Shown here in pieces: positions 54,895 through 62,819 of a DNA stretch of 64,000 nucleotides. The stretch lies in the NCBI GenBank assembly GCA_947063875.1, contig CAMSTY010000006.1:22779-86778 (forward strand). The letters run 5' to 3'. Both the position numbers and the translations under genes were made by a program. Source of the stretch: an uncultured bacterium (GTDB lineage: Bacteria; Bacillota; Clostridia; Lachnospirales; Lachnospiraceae). Every line of letters starts with the position of its first letter. The stretch's first letter is position 1. Below the pieces are notes generated by a model, which saw nothing but the letters and a program-made list of their open reading frames with translations, was not told the origin of the DNA and made no database searches.

Positions 54895-56859
54895 ATGAGG
54901 ATAACCGAATTACTCAAAAAAGAAAGCATTCAGCTGGGCATAGCAGCGACCTCCAAGGATGACGCCATTAACCAGCTGACCGGTCTGATGGAAGCCGGAG
55001 GAAGACTGAATGACCGGGCCGGATACAAAGAAGGGATTCTGGCACGGGAGGCTCAGGGAAGCACTGCCGTAGGCGACGGAATCGCTATCCCCCACGCCAA
55101 GGTAGCTGCGGTAAAGGAACCGGGACTGGCGGCTGTCACCGTGCCGGAGGGCGTGGATTACGAGGCCTTTGACGGCTCTCTCGCCCATCTGATTTTCATG
55201 ATCGCCGCACCGGCGGACGGGGCCGATGTCCATCTGGAAGCCCTGGCGCGGCTGTCCACTTTGCTGATGACACCAGACTTTAAGGACAATCTGATCCATG
55301 CCTCCAGCAAGGAAGAATTCTTAAAAATCATCGACGACGCAGAAACTGCCAAATACGGGGCGTCAAAAGACGCTGCCGCTTCCCAGGCTCCGGCCTCTGC
55401 TGCCAGTGCCGCCGTCCAGCAAGGCGCAAACGGTTATCGGCTTTTAGCTGTAACCGCCTGCCCCACCGGCATCGCTCACACCTACATGGCGGCCGAGAAC
55501 CTGGAAAACACCGCCAAAAAGATGGGCATTTCCCTGAAAGCCGAGACGGACGGTTCCGGCGGCGCCCAGAATGTGCTGACCCGGGAAGAAATCCAGAACG
55601 CCGAGGCTATCATTGTAGCCGCTGACCGGGAGATCGAGATGGCCCGCTTTGACGGAAAGCCGGTGCTCCAGGCCCCGGTTGCCGACGGCATTCACAAGGC
55701 GAAAGACCTGATTGAAAAGGCGGTTTCCGGCCAGGCGCCCATCTATCACCATACGGGTGGCTCCGAGAGCGGCTCCGCTGCTGCCGGAAGCGGCGACAGT
55801 CTGGGAAGAAAGATTTACAAGCATTTGATGAACGGGGTATCCCACATGCTTCCCTTTGTCATCGGCGGCGGAATCCTGATTGCCCTTGCCTTTTTGTTTG
55901 ACGATTATTCCATTGATCCCTCCAACTTTGGTAAGAACACCCCTCTGGCCGCTTACTTAAAAACCATCGGGGAAGAAGCCTTTGGCATGATGCTTCCCGT
56001 CCTGTCTGGTTACATCGCCATGAGTATCGCGGACCGCCCCGGACTGGCCGTAGGTTTTGTGTCCGGTATCGTAGCCAAGATGGGGATGACCTTCTCGAAC
56101 CCTGCCGGCGGCGCTGTCAACGCTGGTTTCCTGGGAGCTTTGTTTGCCGGTTTTGCCGGCGGATACCTGGTAGTCGGCCTGAAAAAGCTGTTCTCCAAGC
56201 TACCCAAATCCTTAGAAGGGATCAAACCGGTTCTGCTCTATCCGGTTCTGGGTATTTTCCTTGGGGCCGTGGTAACCACCTTTATCAACCCTTACATGGG
56301 AATGATCAATGACGGACTGACCAGCTTCCTCAACGGCATGGGCGGCGCCAGCCGGATTGTACTGGGCATGATCGTAGGCGCCATGATGTCCATTGATATG
56401 GGCGGTCCCTTTAACAAAGCCGCTTATGTATTCGGTACCGCCCAGCTGGCAGAAGGCAATTTCGAGGTTATGGCCGCAGTTATGGCCGGAGGCATGGTTC
56501 CTCCCATCGCAATCGCCCTGTGCACCACCTTCTTCAAAAACAGATTTACCGTAAAAGAATGCCAGTCCGGTGTTGTCAACTACATTATGGGACTTTCCTT
56601 CATCACCGAAGGCGCCATCCCCTTTGCCGCTTCCGACCCCTTGAGAATCATTCCCTCCTGCGCGATCGGAGCCGCTATCGCCGGCGGGTTATCCATGTTC
56701 TTCGGCTGCACCCTCCGGGCTCCTCATGGCGGACTCTTCGTACTCCCCACCATCGGGAACCCCCTGGCCTACCTGGCCTCCGTCCTGATCGGAGCAGTTG
56801 CAGGCGCCCTGATTCTCAGCATATTAAAGAAACCGTTAAGCGAAGAAGAGAGGCAATAA
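54895..56859 (+). CDS. fruA: PTS fructose transporter, EIIABC fusion
   Basis: Imports fructose with phosphorylation to fructose 1-phosphate; 654 residues in IIA-IIB-IIC order. IIA (1-150) has the phospho-His in A-I-P-H-A-K. An Ala/Gln-rich linker is followed by IIB (about 183-280) with the phospho-Cys in V-T-A-C-P-T-G-I-A-H-T. IIC (about 305-645) has eight or more membrane helices and the G-G-P-F-N-K-A-A motif. ATG 54895 has AAGGAG 10 bases upstream. It is last gene of the operon, ending at a strong terminator. Confidence 0.95.
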   Translation: MRITELLKKESIQLGIAATSKDDAINQLTGLMEAGGRLNDRAGYKEGILAREAQGSTAVGDGIAIPHAKVAAVKEPGLAAVTVPEGVDYEAFDGSLAHLIFMIAAPADGADVHLEALARLSTLLMTPDFKDNLIHASSKEEFLKIIDDAETAKYGASKDAAASQAPASAASAAVQQGANGYRLLAVTACPTGIAHTYMAAENLENTAKKMGISLKAETDGSGGAQNVLTREEIQNAEAIIVAADREIEMARFDGKPVLQAPVADGIHKAKDLIEKAVSGQAPIYHHTGGSESGSAAAGSGDSLGRKIYKHLMNGVSHMLPFVIGGGILIALAFLFDDYSIDPSNFGKNTPLAAYLKTIGEEAFGMMLPVLSGYIAMSIADRPGLAVGFVSGIVAKMGMTFSNPAGGAVNAGFLGALFAGFAGGYLVVGLKKLFSKLPKSLEGIKPVLLYPVLGIFLGAVVTTFINPYMGMINDGLTSFLNGMGGASRIVLGMIVGAMMSIDMGGPFNKAAYVFGTAQLAEGNFEVMAAVMAGGMVPPIAIALCTTFFKNRFTVKECQSGVVNYIMGLSFITEGAIPFAASDPLRIIPSCAIGAAIAGGLSMFFGCTLRAPHGGLFVLPTIGNPLAYLASVLIGAVAGALILSILKKPLSEEERQ

Positions 56860-56872
56860 TCCATATCAAAGA

Positions 56873-56910
56873 AAAAGCTTCCGGCAGATTCTCCCGCCGG
56901 AAGCTTTCTT
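56873..56910. terminator. Bidirectional terminator after fruA
   Basis: AAAGCTTCCGGC and GCCGGAAGCTTT form a 12-bp stem with a 10-base loop, with A-rich and T-rich flanks. It lies between the convergent fruA and DUF1266-type genes. Confidence 0.88.
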
Positions 56911-56913
56911 ATT

Positions 56914-58206
56914 CTACACCTCTCCTGTCTTCTCTTTCACTGGTTCCATCCGCACCCCATCCGTCCCAAGGGGAAGCATCCAGGGAAGGCGATAAGGACT
57001 GTCTTTCCGGTTGCACAGATTCTGATAAATCTGATTCCGCATTCTCACCGCCGAACCATCCCCATCCGGAGCCATCCGGGCGCGCCATCTGGCATAGGCC
57101 TCCAGATAACTCTGCACCAGTTCCTGCCAGTCCTCGAAGGTTCTCTGAATAATATTGCCCACCACACTGGACCGCTCCGTCAGTTCCTCCCTGGTCAGCC
57201 ATCCTGCAATATATCCCATTCCCAAAAGCTGGGTAGAACGGCACAACTCCCAGGCACGGTCATACTGCGTCTCACAATCCCAGAATCCCGTCCCTCGGCT
57301 CATGTACTCTACGGTTTCCAGCAAATCCTCACGATTCTTGATATCCCAGTCCCGCTTCAACACCTTGATGGTAAATTTCCTGCTGTCCCCATCCTTTGGC
57401 TTTCCTCCCAGATACAGGGGACTATGCGGCGTATTGGGATGGGTCAGCTTTCCCTTATAATTCAACTGGCCAAAAAACTGGGCCCAGATCGCATAAGTTC
57501 CCAGAATCCACCGCTCCTGATCGGTCTGAGGCGTGGAAGCCAACGCTTCCTTCTTTTTATAATGCAGGTCTATGATCACGCATACCGCCAGGCCGGACAC
57601 CAGGCCTGCAGCCAGCATAGACAGCATGGCATTTTCCTTTATTTTCTCCAGATCCGGAAGTTCCTTTCCGAAATCCCCCTCCATATCCAGATATCCCTTC
57701 TTATAGGTAATCCAGTCCGCCGCTTTTGCCTCCCTCAAGGCCTCCTCACTCGGCCATGGCCGCAGGATTCCCACCGGATAGGTCACGATCTCATGATCAA
57801 AATTAAGCTGTAACGGCTCTCCTGTCACGATTTCAGTATCCTCCGCCTCTAAATTAATTCTGGCGGCAATCACCGTCCCATCCTTTAGGGGAATCTTATT
57901 ATAATAGGTATCTTCGATCAGGTTACCGGAATTTTTGGTCCAGTCGCCAAATTCTTCATTCCTCAGGACGAACTTCCCCCCTTGTTCCATCTCCTCCAAT
58001 GTGGAAACCACCGGCACGCTTTCGTCTCCCCGGCTTCCCACGCTGCCGGGCGCCAGATCCAGCTGGCTCATCCTGGACTGGTAAATCCCGGGGCCGATCA
58101 CCGATGATCCCACAAAACCAAATACCATCATCGCCCCCAAAAGGCCAAATGCCAGGATCTTGTCCCGGGTCGTGGTATGTCCAACATAGACACGCGTGAC
58201 TGCCAT
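56914..58206 (-). CDS. Membrane protein with C-terminal DUF1266-like domain
   Basis: A 430-residue protein with a membrane segment at about 18-40. An extracytoplasmic part follows to about 195 (beta-rich, with S-T-L-E-E-M-E and D-T-Y-Y-N-K-I-P), then a second membrane segment at about 196-216. The cytoplasmic C-terminal half matches DUF1266: A-W-E-L-C-R-S-T-Q-L-L-G-M-G-Y-I-A-G-W-L, then a Trp-rich helix and Y-A-R-W-R-A-R. The function of the family is unknown. The start has GGAGGAGC upstream. It is monocistronic, divergent from the PurF-like gene. Confidence 0.72.
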   Translation of the reverse strand: MAVTRVYVGHTTTRDKILAFGLLGAMMVFGFVGSSVIGPGIYQSRMSQLDLAPGSVGSRGDESVPVVSTLEEMEQGGKFVLRNEEFGDWTKNSGNLIEDTYYNKIPLKDGTVIAARINLEAEDTEIVTGEPLQLNFDHEIVTYPVGILRPWPSEEALREAKAADWITYKKGYLDMEGDFGKELPDLEKIKENAMLSMLAAGLVSGLAVCVIIDLHYKKKEALASTPQTDQERWILGTYAIWAQFFGQLNYKGKLTHPNTPHSPLYLGGKPKDGDSRKFTIKVLKRDWDIKNREDLLETVEYMSRGTGFWDCETQYDRAWELCRSTQLLGMGYIAGWLTREELTERSSVVGNIIQRTFEDWQELVQSYLEAYARWRARMAPDGDGSAVRMRNQIYQNLCNRKDSPYRLPWMLPLGTDGVRMEPVKEKTGEV

Positions 58207-58386
58207 ATTACTGCTCCTCCTTTTAATCTCTTATTATCGTTTTATTTATAAGAATTTTTAATAAATACAGAGATTGTTTTTCTCGTATCTAATATGCTAC
58301 ACTTTTCCTGTATTCATTTGGAATTATATTTGCCTATATCTTATCACATATCATAACATAATACAATTATTTGGAGGACTCACATA

Positions 58387-59868
58387 ATGGGTGGATTTTT
58401 CGGTGTTACATCAAGGGAAGACTGTGTCATGGATCTGTTTTTCGGAACCGACTACCATTCCCATCTTGGCACCCGCCGGGGCGGCATGGCGGTTTATGGC
58501 AAGAATGGTTTTCAGAGAAGCATCCATAATATCGAAAATTCTCCGTTCCGTACCAAGTTTGAGCGGGACGTGGAGGAACTTGCCGGCACCTCTGGCATTG
58601 GCTCTATATCCGACAATGAACCTCAGCCGCTGCTTATTCAATCTCATCTCGGCAGCTATGCCATCGTCACCGTAGGTAAAATCAACAACGAAGAAGCGCT
58701 GATTCAGCAGGCTTTTGAAAACGGACACATTCACTTTATGGAAATGTCCGGCGGAAGAATCAATGCCACGGAACTGACCGCCTCCATTATCAATCAGAAG
58801 CAAAGCCTGATGGAGGGGCTTCTCTATGCCCAGGAACTGATCGAAGGCTCCATGACGATTCTGCTTTTGACCCCTGAGGGAATCTATGCTTCCCGGGACC
58901 GCTACGGGCGCACCCCGGTGGTCGTCGGAAAAAAGGAAAATGCCTACTGTGTATCCTTTGAAAGCTTTGCCTATATCAATCTGGGTTACCATGACTGTAC
59001 GGAACTTGGCCCGGGAGAGATTGCCCTGGTCAGTTCCTCTGGCATCCAGTCCTTAAGCCAGTCCAGGAAGGAGATGAAAATCTGTTCCTTCCTTTGGGTG
59101 TATTACGGCTATCCCACCTCCAGCTATGAGGGTGTCAATGTAGAGGAAATGCGTTACCGCTGCGGAGAGATTCTTGCCAAGCGTGATATTGGCTGCGGCA
59201 GAGGCAGCTGCAGCCAGTGTCCCGGCCGCACAAAAACCATGGAAACAAAAGACACTGCCAATAACATCTCCCCGGATATCGTGGCCGGCATCCCCGACTC
59301 CGGCATCGCCCATGCCATCGGATACGCCAATGAATCCGGTATCCCCTTTGCCAGGCCCTTCATCAAGTACACTCCCACCTGGCCCCGTTCCTTTATGCCT
59401 CAGAATCAGAGCCAGCGAAACCTGATTGCCAAGATGAAGCTGATTCCGGTAGACGCCCTGATCCGCGGCAAGAGCCTGCTGTTGATTGACGATTCCATTG
59501 TCCGGGGCACCCAGCTGGGAGAAACCACAGAATTCCTGTATCAGAGCGGGGCTAAGGAGGTACATATCCGCCCGGCCTGCCCGCCCTTGCTGTTCGGCTG
59601 CAAATATCTGAATTTCTCCCGTTCCAATTCCGATCTGGACCTGATCACCCGGCGGATTATCCGGGAACGGGAAGGAGATAGGGTCTCACCGGAATTGCTG
59701 GCCGATTATGCAGATCCGGACAGCCAGAATTATGCAGAGATGGTGGAGGAGATCCGCAAACGCTTAAACTTTACCTCCCTCAAATTCCACCGCCTGGATG
59801 ATCTGATCGAGTCCATCGGGCTTCCGGAGGATTCCCTCTGCACCTATTGCTGGAGCGGCAAAGAGTAA
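58387..59868 (+). CDS. PurF-like amidophosphoribosyltransferase paralogue lacking Cys1
   Basis: A 493-residue protein with the glutamine amidotransferase class II fold plus the phosphoribosyltransferase fold of PurF. The start reads M-G-G-F-F-G instead of M-C-G-I-F-G, so the N-terminal nucleophile cysteine for glutamine hydrolysis is absent. The PRPP loop L-L-I-D-D-S-I-V-R-G-T is intact, as are the Cys pairs at the C-terminus (Cys485, Cys488) that bind [4Fe-4S] in Bacillus PurF. A Cys-rich insert (C-G-R-G-S-C-S-Q-C, about 268-277) is unusual. GGAGG precedes the ATG. It may be ammonia-dependent or have a new substrate; no other purine gene is adjacent. Confidence 0.88.
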   Translation: MGGFFGVTSREDCVMDLFFGTDYHSHLGTRRGGMAVYGKNGFQRSIHNIENSPFRTKFERDVEELAGTSGIGSISDNEPQPLLIQSHLGSYAIVTVGKINNEEALIQQAFENGHIHFMEMSGGRINATELTASIINQKQSLMEGLLYAQELIEGSMTILLLTPEGIYASRDRYGRTPVVVGKKENAYCVSFESFAYINLGYHDCTELGPGEIALVSSSGIQSLSQSRKEMKICSFLWVYYGYPTSSYEGVNVEEMRYRCGEILAKRDIGCGRGSCSQCPGRTKTMETKDTANNISPDIVAGIPDSGIAHAIGYANESGIPFARPFIKYTPTWPRSFMPQNQSQRNLIAKMKLIPVDALIRGKSLLLIDDSIVRGTQLGETTEFLYQSGAKEVHIRPACPPLLFGCKYLNFSRSNSDLDLITRRIIREREGDRVSPELLADYADPDSQNYAEMVEEIRKRLNFTSLKFHRLDDLIESIGLPEDSLCTYCWSGKE

Positions 59869-59880
59869 GATACTTTCTAA

Positions 59881-59923
59881 AAAAGCCAGACGCAGAGTTT
59901 TGTCTGTTGTCTGGCTTCTTTTC
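59881..59923. terminator. Bidirectional terminator after the PurF-like gene
   Basis: AAGCCAGAC and GTCTGGCTT form a nine-base stem with CTTTT after it on the plus strand and an A/T-rich tract on the other. It lies between convergent genes. Confidence 0.8.
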
Positions 59924-60461
59924 ATCGCTTCTTTCCCAGATAATCCTGCCTTCTTCTCTTTTTAAAAAAATGATTCAGAACTCCTCCCACAAGAATAATC
60001 AGTCCCGCCATCATTAACACGCGCTTTGCCGCATCCTGCGGCAGCTGATTCGCCGGGCCGATGGAATCTGCATAAAACCAAAGAGAATACGCAATCTCAT
60101 GAGGCTCCCCCAAAATATGCGTGTTGGCAACAATCGGAACTTTTTCATCAAATGCCGGAATCGGAATCCGAAAGCTGGAATTTCCTTCGTCCCTGCTTTG
60201 GTTATGATAGGTGATGCCTGCCATGTTCATGGTATCATAATCAGAACTGCTCCAGATAATTTGGGCAAAGTATTTTCCATTTTCCACCGTCATCACCGCA
60301 GGAGTCTCCACCCATATCTTACCGCTGCCGCCGGAGAGTTTCACCTCCACTGCATAATTGCCGTCAGCCAACCCTTCTGATGCCAGTGCGCGGGATACTC
60401 CTATAAGCAGAAGCATACAAAGAAGCGCCAGGCTTTTTTTCCAGTTATCCTTATATTTCAC
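59922..60461 (-). CDS. Cell-surface anchored beta-sandwich protein (NEAT-like?)
   Basis: A 179-residue exported protein. A signal peptide (about 1-28, cut near A-L-A-S) is followed by one beta-rich domain (30-135: G-N-Y-A-V-E-V-K-L-S-G-G-S-G-K, I-I-W-S-S-S-D-Y-D, F-R-I-P-I-P-A-F-D), then a membrane helix (about 145-163) and a basic tail K-K-R-R-R. The layout resembles small NEAT-type or iron/heme-related surface domains of Clostridia, but I am not certain. It is last in the run with the ABC-2 transporter and cbiL (79-base gap). It may present a tetrapyrrole or metal to the transporter. Confidence 0.6.
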   Translation of the reverse strand: MKYKDNWKKSLALLCMLLLIGVSRALASEGLADGNYAVEVKLSGGSGKIWVETPAVMTVENGKYFAQIIWSSSDYDTMNMAGITYHNQSRDEGNSSFRIPIPAFDEKVPIVANTHILGEPHEIAYSLWFYADSIGPANQLPQDAAKRVLMMAGLIILVGGVLNHFFKKRRRQDYLGKKR

Positions 60462-60540
60462 GTCATCCCCCCTCGCCTCTGCCTCTGAAAAACCTCATAT
60501 GCTGACATGTCCCTTCTTGAACCGACAGTACGCCTGCCCC

Positions 60541-61272
60541 TTACAGATTCCTCTTCTTATACAAAAAGCAGAAGGCCATGGTCATCAATATCGCCAGATA
60601 TGCAAACAAAATCAAAATCCCCCCATGGGAAAAGGCCTCCCGGTTGGCAATCCGGCGAATCATGCTGCTGGCCTGGGAAAGGGGCAAATAGCCGACAATT
60701 TCCCTCAGGCCGTGAGGCATGGAATCCGCTGAAAAAAAGGTATTGCACAAATACGCCATGGGCATAATCACATAGTTGGAAAACCGGGGCACATCCGTAT
60801 GGCTCTTGGCATAGAAGGAAACCACAACTCCCATGGTGGCAAACACCGCCCCGTTTAAAAACATGACCAAAAAGGACCAGCCGTTAAAGCAAAGGCCCGT
60901 CCCAATAGGAAGCACCAGCACAAGAATCACACCTCCTGCATAAATTCCGCGCAGGCTTCCCCCAATGATTTGCCCCACTACAAACTGCCATAGCGGTGTG
61001 GGAGAGATCATCACCTGGTCCAAAGCCTTTTCATACAGACGCTGCACATTCAGGTTCTGAGCAATGGCATTGAAGCTTCCGTTCATGGTCGTCATGGCCA
61101 CCACCCCAGGAATCAGGAAATTCAGATAGGATTGTCCGTAAGAAAGCGTTTGAACCCCCATCCCGAATACCAGAATATACATCAAAGGCGCAATCATAGC
61201 CGCCAAAGTGATCTTATAAAAATCACGCTTAAACTCCACCCATTTTTCCCACAATACGGTCAAAATCCCCAT
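60541..61272 (-). CDS. ABC-2 type transporter permease
   Basis: A 243-residue membrane protein of the DrrB/ABC-2 type. It has six hydrophobic segments, and the motif A-L-D-Q-V-M-I-S-P-T-P in the first cytoplasmic loop. The last helix ends with K-K-R. It starts 2 bases after the ATPase stop, so the two are tightly coupled. ABC-2 permeases usually export; cargo is unknown. Confidence 0.88.
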   Translation of the reverse strand: MGILTVLWEKWVEFKRDFYKITLAAMIAPLMYILVFGMGVQTLSYGQSYLNFLIPGVVAMTTMNGSFNAIAQNLNVQRLYEKALDQVMISPTPLWQFVVGQIIGGSLRGIYAGGVILVLVLPIGTGLCFNGWSFLVMFLNGAVFATMGVVVSFYAKSHTDVPRFSNYVIMPMAYLCNTFFSADSMPHGLREIVGYLPLSQASSMIRRIANREAFSHGGILILFAYLAILMTMAFCFLYKKRNL

Positions 61273-61274
61273 AA

Positions 61275-62117
61275 CTATCGATTCTCCAAATGCTTTCCGA
61301 TTTTTTCAAGAAACACATCCTCCAGGGTTGTACTTCTAAGCGCGGCTTCTTCGCTGGCTTTGGACAGGAATTTAATCGCTTCCTCCCGGGTCTGAAAAAA
61401 GCTGCTTTCCATCTCTTCTCCTGCCATCCAATCCACCGCGTACTGGCCCAGCTGTTCGATCATCGCCTTGGGCGTATTCACTTCCTCCAGCCTGCCTCTG
61501 TCCATAAGTCCTACCTGGTCGCAGAGGATCTCTGCCTCCTCCATATAATGTGTGGTAAGCAAAATAGTCAGCCGGTCATGATTCAGCCTTTTCAAAAGAT
61601 TCCACATCTGCCGCCGGGCCAGGGCGTCCATCCCCGCCGTCGGTTCATCCAGCAGCAAAATATCCGGCTCGGTCAAAAGTGCGCGGCATACCATCAGCTT
61701 GCGTTTCATCCCGCCGGACAATTTGCGTACAGTCCGTTTCCGGTAATCATACAAATCGCAAAACTCCAGAAGCTCCTGGGTCTTTTTCTTCCTCTCCCTG
61801 GAAGGCACAAAATACAGCCTCCCCTGATACTCCATGATCTCTTCAATCGTCATATCCTGGCGCATGGAGTATTCCTGGGTCACAACACTGATTCTGCGCT
61901 TTAAGGAGGTATTTTTTCTGGTCAGCGCCTCCCCGTCGATGAGAATCTCTCCTGCCGTGGGAAGATAGAGTGTGGACAGCATCCCGATGGTAGTTGACTT
62001 TCCCGCTCCATTGGGCCCCAGAAGTCCAAAAAAACCGCCGGTTTCAATCCTCAGGTTTAAGTTGTTTACTGCCACAAAATCATTGTATTTTTTGGTGAGA
62101 TTTTTTAATTCAATCAT
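61275..62117 (-). CDS. ABC transporter ATP-binding protein (DrrA/CcmA type)
   Basis: A 280-residue ATPase: Walker A G-P-N-G-A-G-K-S-T, Q-loop V-T-Q-E-Y, signature L-S-G-G-M-K-R, Walker B L-L-L-D-E-P-T-A-G-M-D and switch T-T-H-Y. A short C-terminal extension is acidic. ATG 62117 has AGAGGG 6 bases upstream and overlaps the cbiL stop by 8 bases; the open frame runs 31 codons further inside cbiL and is not used. It pairs with the ABC-2 permease. Confidence 0.92.
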   Translation of the reverse strand: MIELKNLTKKYNDFVAVNNLNLRIETGGFFGLLGPNGAGKSTTIGMLSTLYLPTAGEILIDGEALTRKNTSLKRRISVVTQEYSMRQDMTIEEIMEYQGRLYFVPSRERKKKTQELLEFCDLYDYRKRTVRKLSGGMKRKLMVCRALLTEPDILLLDEPTAGMDALARRQMWNLLKRLNHDRLTILLTTHYMEEAEILCDQVGLMDRGRLEEVNTPKAMIEQLGQYAVDWMAGEEMESSFFQTREEAIKFLSKASEEAALRSTTLEDVFLEKIGKHLENR

Positions 62118-62802
62118 GGGTTCCCTCTTTAACCAGAACGATGGAATAATAGCTGGCCTGCTCTGGCATAGAGGCTGCTCCCTGGTAGATATGCTCATCC
62201 GGCAAGCCACAGTTTTCTATCATCACCGCAGTCATATGCTTCTCCTGAAGGGTATGCTTTACCCCGGAAAGTTTTGAGGCGGCTTTCATAAAAACCTTAT
62301 TGCCAGGATAATCCAGGGTTTCCTCAATCTGGTAGCTGGAGGGAATGATATGAAGCTGCTCCGAACGATCCGCAAGGCTGTCCCCGATCCTGGCCGCCAC
62401 CGCGCAGAAGGAAGGAATCCCATTGATAATCCGGGCGGAATATCCCTGCCCTCTCACCAGCCGGTGAATGTAAATATAAGTAGAGTAAATCGTAGGGTCT
62501 CCCAGGGTAAGATAAGCCACATCCCGGTTCTCCTCCAGCTGCCGGATGATCTGGCCGGCGGCCCGCTCATAATTCTGCTCCAAAATCTCAGGGTCCTTGG
62601 TCATGGGTGTCGAGAGATTCAGGCACATCTTTTCTGCCAGGCCCTTTACCACGCCATTTGCAATCTGATAGCTGATGGCGTGCTCCCGGCCTTCTGCCGG
62701 AACTGCAATTACCGGGCATTTCTCAATCGTTTCCACTGCCAAAAGGGTCATCAGCCTGGGATCTCCCGGCCCCACCCCTACGCCGTATAAGGTTCCGCTC
62801 AT
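62110..62802 (-). CDS. cbiL: Precorrin-2 C(20)-methyltransferase
   Basis: SAM-dependent methyltransferase of corrin ring synthesis, 230 residues. It has G-V-G-V-G-P-G-D-P at the N-terminus (SAM site), L-T-L-G-D-P-T-I-Y-S-T-Y, I-N-G-I-P-S-F-C-A-V-A-A and the C-terminal I-E-N-C-G segment. CbiL (anaerobic) and CobI (aerobic) cannot be told apart by eye; CbiL is likely in an anaerobe. No other cobalamin gene is in the window, and it is coupled to an ABC-2 exporter. Confidence 0.9.
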   Translation of the reverse strand: MSGTLYGVGVGPGDPRLMTLLAVETIEKCPVIAVPAEGREHAISYQIANGVVKGLAEKMCLNLSTPMTKDPEILEQNYERAAGQIIRQLEENRDVAYLTLGDPTIYSTYIYIHRLVRGQGYSARIINGIPSFCAVAARIGDSLADRSEQLHIIPSSYQIEETLDYPGNKVFMKAASKLSGVKHTLQEKHMTAVMIENCGLPDEHIYQGAASMPEQASYYSIVLVKEGTHD

Positions 62803-62819
62803 GTTGTTTTCCTCTTTCT

